This document shows, one piece after another, positions 1 to 8,739 of a stretch of DNA of 64,000 nt. Below the pieces are notes generated by a model. That model saw only the letters and a program-made list of their open reading frames with translations, was not told the origin of the DNA and did no database searches. The position numbers and the translations under genes were made by a program. Position 1 is the first letter of the stretch. Each line of letters opens with the position of its first letter. Source of the DNA: an uncultured Prevotellaceae bacterium (GTDB lineage: Bacteria; Bacteroidota; Bacteroidia; Bacteroidales; Bacteroidaceae); contig CAMVPA010000014.1 of assembly GCA_947169245.1 (NCBI GenBank), positions 1-64,000 on the forward strand. Direction: 5' to 3'.

Positions 1-1
1 G

Positions 2-139
2 TTGACGTCGTTGACGCTTCCTTCGAGCGTGATGTCGATTGGCGAAGAGGCTTTCAAGAATTGCAGCGGGTTGACGTCGTTGACGCTTCCTTCGAGCGTG
101 ATGTCGATTGGCGAAGAGGCTTTCAAGAATTGCAGCGGG
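2..139. repeat. Two identical 69-bp LRR-coding tandem units
   Basis: Positions 2-70 and 71-139 are identical 69-bp units (23 residues each), and the array runs on with diverged copies. It probably continues left of the window. Exact copies point to recent duplication by slippage or recombination, or to a collapsed or expanded assembly. Confidence 0.85.
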
Positions 140-3100
140 TTGACGTCGTTGACGCTTCCTTCGAGCGTGATGTCGATTGGAGAAGGGATTTTCTCTGGTT
201 GCAGTAGTTTGACATCGTTGTCGATTCCTGAGGGCGTGACGTCGATTGGCAATCATGCTTTCTCTGGCTGCAGCGGCTTGACCTTGTTGACGCTTCCTTC
301 GAGCATAACGTCAATTGGAGAGTCTGCTTTCGCTGAATGCAGTAGTTTGACATCGTTGTCGATTCCTGAGGGCGTGACGTCGATTGGCAATCATGCTTTC
401 GATGGTTGCAGCGGCTTGACGTCGTTGATGATACCTTCGAGCGTAACGTCAATTGGAGAGTCTGCTTTCGCTGAATGCAGCAGCTTGACATCATTGACGA
501 TCCCTTCGAGCGTGACGTTGATAGATTATCGTGCTTTCGGTGGGTGTAGCGGTTTGACTTCTTTGACTATTTCTGAAGGTGTGATGTCAATAGGCGATAA
601 TGCTTTCATTAATTGTAGCAGTTTGACGATGGTTGCGATTCCTGAGGGCGTGACTTCGATAGGCAGACGGGCTTTCCAATATTGCAGCGGCTTGACATCG
701 TTGGCGATTCCTACGAGTGTGACATCTATAGGCTCTGATGCTTTCTCTGGCTGCAACGGTTTGACGTCGGTTACGATTCCTGAGGGCGTGACATCGATAG
801 GCGAAGGGGCTTTCTATGGTTGCAGCGGCTTGACATCGGTGACAATTCCTTCAAGCGTGACATCAATTGCCGGTGATGTTTTCTGGGCTTGCAGTGGCTT
901 GACATCGTTGACAATTCCTTCAAGCGTGACATCAATTGGCAATCGAGCTCTCGGCTATTGCAGCAGTTTGACATCGTTGACAATTCCTTCGGGCGTGATG
1001 TCGATTGGCAAAGATGCTTTCCAAGGCTGTAGCGGTTTGACGTCTGTTACGGTGGAGAGTAAGACTCCGATAGCGATTACCTCAGGTGTTTTCTCAAATC
1101 GCGCTAATGCCACCCTTTATGTTCCCGCAGGTAGTAAGGCAGCATATCAGGCGGCTGAATATTGGAAGGAATTCAAGGAGATTGTGGAGTATGGTGACTT
1201 CGAAGTCGTGGAGTTCGCCGACGCTATGGTTGAGGCGTTGTGCGTGGAGAACTGGGATACCAACCACGACGGTGTGCTTTCGAAGGACGAGGCAGCTGCA
1301 GTTAAGGGCTTAGGTAGTGTGTTCCAAGGTCATGAGGAAATCACGTCCTTCGACGAACTACAGTATTTCACGGGTTTGACGTCGATTAGAGGTAGTGCTT
1401 TCTTTCGTTGCAGCGGTTTGACGTCGGTGACGATTCCTTCGAGCGTGACGTCGATTGGAGGTAGTGCTTTCTATCATTGCAGCGGCTTAACGTCGTTGAC
1501 GATTCCTTCGAGTGTGACGTCGATTGGCGAATATGTTTTCTCTTGCTGTAGCGGTTTGACGTCGTTGCCGATTCCTTTGAGTGTGACGTCGATTGGCCAA
1601 CATGCTTTCGAGGGTTGCAGTGGCTTGACGTCGGTGATGATTCCTTCGAGTGTGACGTCGATTGGCGATTGTGCATTCTTGGAATGCAGCGGTTTGACGT
1701 CTATTATAGTTGAAGGCGGCAATACGATATATGATTCCCGTGATAATTGCAATGCTATTATTGAGACTTCTGATAATACGTTGATTTCAGGATGTAACAA
1801 CACAGTTATTCCTTCGGGCGTGACGTCAATTGGCGATTGTGCCTTCGTGAGATGCCTCGGATTGACGTCGGTGACGATTCCTGAAAGTGTGACCTCGATT
1901 GGCCGGTCTGCTTTCTATGAGTGCAATGACTTGGCGTCGCTGACGATTCCTTCAAGCGTGACGTCGATTGGCGAAGGAGCTTTCGAGGGTTGCAGTGGCT
2001 TGACGTCGTTGACAATTCTTGAGGGTGTGACCTCGATTGGCAGGTTCGCTTTCGAGGGTTGCAGTGGCTTGACAGCGTTGACAATTCCTTCGAGCGTGAC
2101 GTCAATTGGCAGTTGGGCTTTTTCTCACTGCAGTGGTTTGACATCTGTTACAGTAGAAAATAGAACCCCATTATCCATAGATGAGAGTACATTCTTCGAT
2201 CGAACCAGCAACGCCACCCTCTATGTCCCATACGGCTCCAAGGCGGCATACGAGGCGGCACCTTACTGGAAGGATTTCAAGGAGATTGTGGAGATGACTA
2301 TCCCTGCAACGGGTGTCACGTTGTCGCAGTCAGCTGTAACGCTTACGGAAGGTCAGCAGACTATATTAACGGCTAAGGTGAGTCCCGCTGACGCTATGCC
2401 CACCCTGACGTGGACGTCGAGTAATGAGAAAGTGGCCACAGTGAGTCAGATTGGTGAGGTGTATGCCGTTGCTCCTGGCTCAGCAACAGTCACGGTGACG
2501 ACAGACAACGGCTTTAGTGCTGAGTGCCTGGTAACAGTCGAGCCGAAGCGTGTGCCGACACTCTTTTTGACGGCCACGCCCGATGGCGGTGCTGTGGATA
2601 AGGGTACCAAAGTGACGCTTAGCGTGAAGGACGATTTGGACGAAGTGGTGACGGATGCGGAGGTGTTCTATACGCTTGATGGCAGCGAGCCGTCGGTAAA
2701 GAGTATGCGCTATAATCAGCCCATTACGCTGACTGAGGCCGTGACGCTGAAGGCCGTGGCCATGAAGGAGGACTACGTACAGGGCGAGTTGACCGCCACC
2801 TATTCTATAAATAAGATAGCTGCTAACGGCGTGATGCTGTCGGCGAGTGACCTCACGCTGACCGAAGGCGACGACGCAAAACTCGTGGCTACCGTCAGTC
2901 CTATGGATGCCGACACCGAGCTGACATGGTCGTCGAATGACGAGAGCGTCGCCACGGTGAATCAGAATGGCGAGGTGCATGCCGTTGCACCTGGCACAGC
3001 GACAATCACGGTGAGTACAGACAACGGACTTAGCGCGACGTGCAAGGTTACAGTTGAGCCGAAGCGTGTACCGACACTCTTAATGGCGGCTACGCCCGAG

Positions 3101-5056
3101 GGCGGCGCTGTGGATAAGGGTACCGCAGTGACGCTTAGCGTGAAGGATGATTTGGACGAAGATGTGACCGATGCGGAGATATACTACACGCTTGACGGCA
3201 GCGAGCCGTCGGCGAAGAGTACGCGCTATGATCAGCCCATCGTGCTGACTGAGGCCGTGACGCTGAAGGCCTTGGCCATGAAGGATGGCTACGTACAGGG
3301 CGAGTTGAGCACCACCTATTCTATAAATAAGGTAGCTGCTACCGGCGTGACGCTGTCGGCGAGCGAACTCACGCTGACTGAAGGCGACGACGCGAAACTT
3401 GTGGCGACCGTTAGTCCTGCCGATGCCGATACTGAGCTGACGTGGTTGTCGGATGACGAGAGCGTGGCGACGGTCGATGGCGAGGGTACTGTGGTCGGCG
3501 TGTCCGTGGGCACGGCTACTATCATGGTGACCACCGACAATGGCTTCCTTGCTACCTGCAAGGTGACCGTGACGGAGAGACAGCAGGAGCACGGCGAGAA
3601 ACAGCTGGTCGTCGTGGCCAACCTCCAGGCTGGCGAGGTGGCTAAGGGTACTGAGATTACGCTGGCGGTGCAGGATGAGGACGGCGAGACCGTCGACGGT
3701 GCCGACATCTACTATACCACCGACGGTCGCACGCCGACACAAAAGAGCACCCGCTACGAGGGCGTCGTCACCGTCAACGAGAGCATGACGCTGAAGGCTG
3801 TGGCTTACAAGGACGGCTATACCCATAGCGACGTTCTGCGTCTCGCCTACATCGTCATCGATGACGATAGCGACCTTCAGTGGGAGGACGATGAGTCGGG
3901 CGTTGTCTATGCTTTCAATACTGGAGACCCGATGGCTAAGGTGCAACGTGTGAGGAGCACGGCACAGGGTCATGTCGACATCCGCGAGAGCATCACCGTC
4001 GAAGGGAAGACTTACACGGTGACGGAAATCCCAAAGCGCGCCTTCGCCGGTGCGTCGAACGTGACGTCGGTCACGGTGCCTTCGACGGTGACGACGGTGG
4101 GTGAGAGTGCCTTTGCCAACGACGGCCTGCTGGCACTCATCTGGCAGAGCGCCATCGAGGTGCCAGCCGACGCCCTGCCCGAGGAAGGCAACCGCAGCAA
4201 GAATTTCCTGCTCTACGTGAACCGTGCCGGTCAGGCACCCTACGGCATGGGTAACATTGTGGTGAAGACGGCCGACGGCTACGAGATGTCCGAGGCGCTG
4301 ACGCTGACCGACGGCGATGACTTCCACTGTCCCGTGGCGTTCCGTGCCGCCAACGTCAGCTACACCCACTCTTACACGATGACCACTGGCCTCGGCAGCA
4401 GCGAGGGTTGGGAGACGCTGGCGCTGCCGTTCGAGGTGGAGACCATCCGCCACAGCGACGGCCGCACGCTGGTGCCCTTCGCCTCATGGCGCAGCGACAG
4501 TGGCAACGTCCCGTTCTGGCTCTACACGCTGTCGACCGACGGCTTTGTCAAGGCAGGCCGCATCCAGGCCAACACGCCCTATATCCTCAGCATGCCCAAC
4601 AATGATGCCTACTTGTCTGAGTACAACGTGGGCGGCGAGGTGACGTTCACGGCCAGCAACGCCACCATTCTGCCGTCGGCGGCGCTCGCGACAGCATCGA
4701 CCGCTGACCGCACCTTCGTGCCGACGTTCCGCAAGATCCGCTCTTCGAGCTCGGTAGCCACGCTGAACAGCGTGAACCGGCTGCACTCGAATACCGGCGG
4801 CGAGGCCCCCGGCAGCCGCTTCATCAGCAACCTGCGGTTGGCGTCACCCTTCGAGGCCGTGTTTGAGGGCAGTGCCGACGCCGTCCGCTCGTTCGGACTG
4901 CAGTTCAGCGCCGACGGCGTGAACGCCATCGACGAGGTTCCCGCCACGCGCCACGCCGGCTCGCCGCGCATCTACAACCTGCAGGGACAGCGTGTGAGCA
5001 CGATGCGGAAGGGTAACCTCTACATCGTGGGTGGCAAGAAAGCAATGGCAAAGTAA
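2..5056 (+). CDS. BspA-like leucine-rich repeat surface protein, 5' end outside window
   Basis: The open frame already exists at the window edge in the middle of an LRR array, so the true start and signal peptide lie upstream. At least 1684 residues are visible. Residues 1-395 and 445-730 are two arrays of ~23-residue LRR_5 (BspA/Treponema-type) repeats of the form LTSLTIPSSVTSIGxxAFxxC. They are separated by an EF-hand-like stretch near residue 418 (DTNHDGVLSKDE). Residues ~765-1290 hold three Big_2 (Ig-like) modules, each followed by a chitobiase C-terminal-like module (YYTLDGSEP type). The last ~390 residues form a conserved module shared with the next two large proteins and end in YNLQGQRV...LYIVGGKK. 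Family knowledge suggests a surface adhesin or binding protein. The ligand is not predictable. Export by T9SS is inferred from the terminal tag only. Confidence 0.85.
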   Translation: MTSLTLPSSVMSIGEEAFKNCSGLTSLTLPSSVMSIGEEAFKNCSGLTSLTLPSSVMSIGEGIFSGCSSLTSLSIPEGVTSIGNHAFSGCSGLTLLTLPSSITSIGESAFAECSSLTSLSIPEGVTSIGNHAFDGCSGLTSLMIPSSVTSIGESAFAECSSLTSLTIPSSVTLIDYRAFGGCSGLTSLTISEGVMSIGDNAFINCSSLTMVAIPEGVTSIGRRAFQYCSGLTSLAIPTSVTSIGSDAFSGCNGLTSVTIPEGVTSIGEGAFYGCSGLTSVTIPSSVTSIAGDVFWACSGLTSLTIPSSVTSIGNRALGYCSSLTSLTIPSGVMSIGKDAFQGCSGLTSVTVESKTPIAITSGVFSNRANATLYVPAGSKAAYQAAEYWKEFKEIVEYGDFEVVEFADAMVEALCVENWDTNHDGVLSKDEAAAVKGLGSVFQGHEEITSFDELQYFTGLTSIRGSAFFRCSGLTSVTIPSSVTSIGGSAFYHCSGLTSLTIPSSVTSIGEYVFSCCSGLTSLPIPLSVTSIGQHAFEGCSGLTSVMIPSSVTSIGDCAFLECSGLTSIIVEGGNTIYDSRDNCNAIIETSDNTLISGCNNTVIPSGVTSIGDCAFVRCLGLTSVTIPESVTSIGRSAFYECNDLASLTIPSSVTSIGEGAFEGCSGLTSLTILEGVTSIGRFAFEGCSGLTALTIPSSVTSIGSWAFSHCSGLTSVTVENRTPLSIDESTFFDRTSNATLYVPYGSKAAYEAAPYWKDFKEIVEMTIPATGVTLSQSAVTLTEGQQTILTAKVSPADAMPTLTWTSSNEKVATVSQIGEVYAVAPGSATVTVTTDNGFSAECLVTVEPKRVPTLFLTATPDGGAVDKGTKVTLSVKDDLDEVVTDAEVFYTLDGSEPSVKSMRYNQPITLTEAVTLKAVAMKEDYVQGELTATYSINKIAANGVMLSASDLTLTEGDDAKLVATVSPMDADTELTWSSNDESVATVNQNGEVHAVAPGTATITVSTDNGLSATCKVTVEPKRVPTLLMAATPEGGAVDKGTAVTLSVKDDLDEDVTDAEIYYTLDGSEPSAKSTRYDQPIVLTEAVTLKALAMKDGYVQGELSTTYSINKVAATGVTLSASELTLTEGDDAKLVATVSPADADTELTWLSDDESVATVDGEGTVVGVSVGTATIMVTTDNGFLATCKVTVTERQQEHGEKQLVVVANLQAGEVAKGTEITLAVQDEDGETVDGADIYYTTDGRTPTQKSTRYEGVVTVNESMTLKAVAYKDGYTHSDVLRLAYIVIDDDSDLQWEDDESGVVYAFNTGDPMAKVQRVRSTAQGHVDIRESITVEGKTYTVTEIPKRAFAGASNVTSVTVPSTVTTVGESAFANDGLLALIWQSAIEVPADALPEEGNRSKNFLLYVNRAGQAPYGMGNIVVKTADGYEMSEALTLTDGDDFHCPVAFRAANVSYTHSYTMTTGLGSSEGWETLALPFEVETIRHSDGRTLVPFASWRSDSGNVPFWLYTLSTDGFVKAGRIQANTPYILSMPNNDAYLSEYNVGGEVTFTASNATILPSAALATASTADRTFVPTFRKIRSSSSVATLNSVNRLHSNTGGEAPGSRFISNLRLASPFEAVFEGSADAVRSFGLQFSADGVNAIDEVPATRHAGSPRIYNLQGQRVSTMRKGNLYIVGGKKAMAK

Positions 5057-5078
5057 AAAGACATAAAAACTAAAGAAT

Positions 5079-7685
5079 ATGAAGAAGCTACTCACCACGA
5101 TACTCCTCACGCTCCTCCTGCCGTTTACTGGTAGGGCGTACGAAAAGGAGATTTACCGACTTGACCTCTCTGATGTCAAGGCTGATTATTTGCCTCCGGG
5201 CTGGTACTGCTACTATGACGAGCAGTATGTGAATCAATATCCTGACAAAGCTACAGGTGGCTCACGTACGTATGTCGGCTTTACTGGTTATCAGGGTAAG
5301 GCCCTTTTCTGGCGTACCGGCTATGCGGAGTATGGACGCCAAAGTGAGTTCCCGTTGAGGCTGACGGCAGGCGACTATAAACTCTCCTTCGCAATGGCCG
5401 CATGGAAAGGAACACCGCAGTATAAGGTGAAGATTCTGAACTCCGCTAATAGTGCCATTAAGACAGGCACCTATCAGGCAGCCCCCAATGCCAATGGCTC
5501 TTTGTCGGCCAATGTCTCTTCGGCACGCATGCAAGTGCTGTCGTTTCGCATCTCAAAGGAGGGTAACTATGTCATTCGTTTCGAGGAAGACCAGTCGGCT
5601 GGCTTCTGGAACGAGTACCTGCTGCTCGCCCTTACTCTCACACAAGAGGTTCAGGAAGAGCAGAAGATCATTACTTTCGCCGATGCTGAGGTGAAGCGCT
5701 TGTGTGTTGAGAACTGGGATCTTAATGATGACGGAGAATTGTCGGAGTCTGAGGCTGCGGCGGTGAAGGACTTGGGAGCCGTATTCAAGAACAATGGTAA
5801 AGTGTCGTCCTTCGACGAGCTGCAGTATTTCACGGGTTTGACCCTCATCAGCGACGATGCATTTAACGGTTGCTACCGTCTGGCATCTGTGACGATTCCC
5901 AGTAACGTCACATCCATCGGATGGAATGCTTTCCGTGCTTGCAGCGCGTTGTCGACTGTTATTCTTCCCGAGGGCGTTACTACCATCGGCAATTATGCCT
6001 TCAGGAACTGTAGTGGACTGACTTCAGTGACGTTCCCCAGTACCGTAACGACCATCGGCTACGACGTGTTCCGCTATTGCAGTCAATTGAAAACCGTGAT
6101 TTCCCATATCGAGTCGCCTTTCGACATCGACGCCAATACGTTCGATGCCGACACCTACGCCGGCACCCTCATTGTGCCGAGGAGGACGCGTGTGTTGTAC
6201 CAGGCCCGGGAAGGCTGGAAGAACTTCCAGAACATCGTTCAGGAAGGCGACCCCACTGCCGTGTCGATACTTAATGATGAAGTGAAGATTGCAATAGGTG
6301 GTACCATCAAACTCAGCACGGCTTTTGTGCCTGCTGATGCTGAAAGTGTGCTGATGTGGCGCTCGGACAACGAGCAGGTGGCTACGGTCGATGGCGATGG
6401 CGTGGTGACTGGTGTGGCACAGGGCACTGCCATCATCACCGTGACAACGGAAAACGGCCTCTCGGCAAGCTGTGAGGTGATGGTTGTCTATGACGGACCT
6501 GTCGATGCGGTTTGGGAAGACACTGAGAATGCTGTGGTCTATGCGTTCAATACCGGTAATCCGTCGGCCCAGGTCCAGCTTGTCAAGACCACGGCGACCG
6601 GCGATGTCATCATTCACGATAAGTTTACTTATATGGGCAAGGAGTACACGGTCACGGAGGTGTCGGGTAATGCCTTCGCCGGAGCCGCCGACGTGACGTC
6701 GGTGACCGTTCCCGCGTCGGTGACGACGGTTGGCGAAGCAGCCTTCTCGAACAAGGGGCTGTTGGCACTGGTGTGGCAGAGCGACGCTGACGTGCCTGCC
6801 GACATCCTGCCCGAGGAGGGCGAGCGCAGCAAGAACTTCCTGCTCTATGTGAACCGGGCCGGACAGGCACCCTATGGTATGAGTAAAGTCTTGGTGAAGA
6901 CCGGCGACGGCTACCAGATGCAGGGCACGCTGACGCTGCAGGAGAACGAGGGCTTCCACTGTCCGGTGGCGTTCAAGGCAGAGGCCGTGAGCTACACCCA
7001 CGCTTACCAGATGACCTCGGGCATTGGCACGAGTGAGGGCTGGGAGACGCTGGCGTTGCCGTTCGACGTCGAGACCATCCGCCATGCTGACGGCCGTGTG
7101 CTGGTTCCCTTCGCAAGCTATCGCAGCGACAGCGACAACCGTCCGTTCTGGCTCTACGCGATGTCGTCCGACGGTTTCGTGAAGACCGCCAGCATCAAGG
7201 CCAATACACCTTATATTATATGTATGCCGAACAACGAGGGCTACCTGCCTGAGTACAACATAGCCGGCGAAGTGACCTTCACGGCCAACAACGTGACGAT
7301 ACAGCCGACGACATCGTTGAATAGCGTGACCGCCGGCGCTCGCACCTTCGTACCGACGTTCCGCAAGATACGTTCGTCGGGCTCTGTGGCTACGCTGAAC
7401 AGCGTGAACCGCCTGCACTCGAACACGGGCGGCGAGGCTCCCGGCAGCCGCTTCATCAGTAACCTGCGCCTGGCCTCACCCTTCGAGGCCGTCTTCGAGG
7501 GCAGTGCCTCTAATGTCCGCTCCTTCGCCATCGACTTCGCTCCCGGCGTGACCAACGGCATTGATGAGGTGCCGACGAGCCGCAGTGGCCAGCAGAGAAT
7601 CTACAACCTGAAGGGTCAGCGCGTGAGCACCATGCAGCGCGGGCAGCTCTACATCGTGGATGGAAGGAAGCTATTAAGTAGATAA
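5079..7685 (+). CDS. BspA-like LRR surface protein with shared C-terminal module
   Basis: An 868-residue protein 22 bp after the previous gene. Residues 1-20 are a signal peptide (MKKLLTTILLTLLLPFTG). Residues ~21-190 look like a beta-sandwich of no family I recognise. An EF-hand-like segment (DLNDDGELSESE) sits near residue 216, followed by five or so LRR_5 repeats (~250-390) and one Big_2 domain (~398-470). The C-terminal ~390 residues match the module in the neighbours and end in YNLKGQRV...LYIVDGRK. Across 6923-7561 the DNA is identical to 13053-13691 in the third large gene. It is probably co-transcribed with its neighbours. Role: cell-surface binding protein, inferred from the LRR_5 and Big_2 content. 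Confidence 0.85.
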   Translation: MKKLLTTILLTLLLPFTGRAYEKEIYRLDLSDVKADYLPPGWYCYYDEQYVNQYPDKATGGSRTYVGFTGYQGKALFWRTGYAEYGRQSEFPLRLTAGDYKLSFAMAAWKGTPQYKVKILNSANSAIKTGTYQAAPNANGSLSANVSSARMQVLSFRISKEGNYVIRFEEDQSAGFWNEYLLLALTLTQEVQEEQKIITFADAEVKRLCVENWDLNDDGELSESEAAAVKDLGAVFKNNGKVSSFDELQYFTGLTLISDDAFNGCYRLASVTIPSNVTSIGWNAFRACSALSTVILPEGVTTIGNYAFRNCSGLTSVTFPSTVTTIGYDVFRYCSQLKTVISHIESPFDIDANTFDADTYAGTLIVPRRTRVLYQAREGWKNFQNIVQEGDPTAVSILNDEVKIAIGGTIKLSTAFVPADAESVLMWRSDNEQVATVDGDGVVTGVAQGTAIITVTTENGLSASCEVMVVYDGPVDAVWEDTENAVVYAFNTGNPSAQVQLVKTTATGDVIIHDKFTYMGKEYTVTEVSGNAFAGAADVTSVTVPASVTTVGEAAFSNKGLLALVWQSDADVPADILPEEGERSKNFLLYVNRAGQAPYGMSKVLVKTGDGYQMQGTLTLQENEGFHCPVAFKAEAVSYTHAYQMTSGIGTSEGWETLALPFDVETIRHADGRVLVPFASYRSDSDNRPFWLYAMSSDGFVKTASIKANTPYIICMPNNEGYLPEYNIAGEVTFTANNVTIQPTTSLNSVTAGARTFVPTFRKIRSSGSVATLNSVNRLHSNTGGEAPGSRFISNLRLASPFEAVFEGSASNVRSFAIDFAPGVTNGIDEVPTSRSGQQRIYNLKGQRVSTMQRGQLYIVDGRKLLSR
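6923..7561. repeat. 639-bp identical block, copy 1
   Basis: By line-by-line reading, this stretch is identical to 13053-13691 (offset 6130). It ends sharply at a c/t difference at 7562/13692. It encodes the core of the shared C-terminal module. The flanks are clearly diverged, as expected from gene conversion, a recent segmental copy or an assembly artefact. Confidence 0.95.
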
Positions 7686-7708
7686 GAATAACTAAAAACA
7701 TAACGACA

Positions 7709-8728
7709 ATGAAGAATATGAAGAAACGATTCCTTTTGATGTTAGCCATCATGGCTACAGCGATGGTGACTTATGCACAGCAGGTGGCTACGCTGACCCA
7801 CGACAAGACCATCACAGCGTATTATGGTGGTACTGCGTTGAAAGAAGCCTTAACAGCTGCAGCCGACGGAGACGTGATTACCTTGTCTGACGGTGTCTTT
7901 GATGTAACAACCATTGATAAGGCCGTGTCAATTATCGGGGCGGGCATGGAATATGTTAATGGTAAACATACAAAAAGGACGTCTTTGGCATGCAGTAGTA
8001 CATCATATATTACGATTGCTGTTGATGGCGTGCTGAATGTGATGAATGTGAACTTTATGCAGGGATTGTATCTACAAAAGGTCTTAAGCTCTTCGAACTT
8101 TGTGAAGTGTAGGTTCAATGGGACAACTTTCTATAATTCTTCTGGCTTAGCCAATTGTAAGAACGTAACCTTCCTGCAGTGTAGAATGTCATACCTTTAC
8201 CATAAGTCAGGCGATATGGCATGTTATCAGAATTGCTTGATTGAGGCAGGAACAAGCTCTAGTAATTTCTCCATTGCTAGCGGCTCTTCTATCTCATTCA
8301 TAAATTGTACTATTTCGGCAGATTTTTCTTATTGTTATACAGGCACATTCGTGAATAGTGTTTTGTGCGCTTCAGGGTCAAGCCCTTATATTCAGTCAGG
8401 TAACACCTGCTCTGCCACTAATTGCTTGAGCTTTGTCAAGAGCGGCTCTAATAATATTTTGGGTAACGTGCAAAGAACGAATTGTTATTCTTACGTGAGC
8501 AAATGGATGTTCAAAGACGATAGTTTTTACGAACTTACTGACGAAGCTAAAGCTGCGGTGTCAAGTTCCGACGGAACAGAAGTCGGTATGTATGGTGGGA
8601 CATATCCTTACGATCCCATACCCGAAGGACCACGTATAACTAAGTTCAATGTGGCGAAGTCCTCGGATACTGAGAATAAGCTGAACGTAGAGGTGGAGGT
8701 GACGAACGGTAATACTACTTCTGAATAA
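7709..8728 (+). CDS. Secreted beta-helix-like protein
   Basis: A 339-residue protein with a signal peptide (MKNMKKRFLLMLAIMATAMVTYA). ATG at 7718 is an alternative start that would still give a signal peptide. Residues ~45-275 show short beta-strand repeats typical of right-handed parallel beta-helix (pectate-lyase-like or DUF1565-like) proteins, with many SN, NC and TF turns. No catalytic residues can be assigned. The last ~30 residues read as the start of an Ig-like strand region and stop abruptly 11 bp before the next ATG. Base composition is visibly more AT-rich than in the flanking mosaic genes, hinting at a different origin. It lies in the same run of co-oriented surface-protein genes. 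Confidence 0.7.
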   Translation: MKNMKKRFLLMLAIMATAMVTYAQQVATLTHDKTITAYYGGTALKEALTAAADGDVITLSDGVFDVTTIDKAVSIIGAGMEYVNGKHTKRTSLACSSTSYITIAVDGVLNVMNVNFMQGLYLQKVLSSSNFVKCRFNGTTFYNSSGLANCKNVTFLQCRMSYLYHKSGDMACYQNCLIEAGTSSSNFSIASGSSISFINCTISADFSYCYTGTFVNSVLCASGSSPYIQSGNTCSATNCLSFVKSGSNNILGNVQRTNCYSYVSKWMFKDDSFYELTDEAKAAVSSSDGTEVGMYGGTYPYDPIPEGPRITKFNVAKSSDTENKLNVEVEVTNGNTTSE

Positions 8729-8739
8729 TAGAGGACTGC

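Noticed and set aside
2..1060. CRISPR-like regular repeats
   Set aside because: The 69-bp periodicity is continuous coding for LRR_5 repeats, with no unique spacers and an intact frame.
3080..4453. Long minus-strand open frame (457 codons) opposite the first adhesin
   Set aside because: It lies fully antisense to a gene with clear domains, has no family resemblance and is Arg/His/Val-rich, as expected from GC-rich complementary codons. The same holds for 6024-7418, 11182-12408, 16903-18234, 25227-26225, 35045-36127 and 56400-57590.
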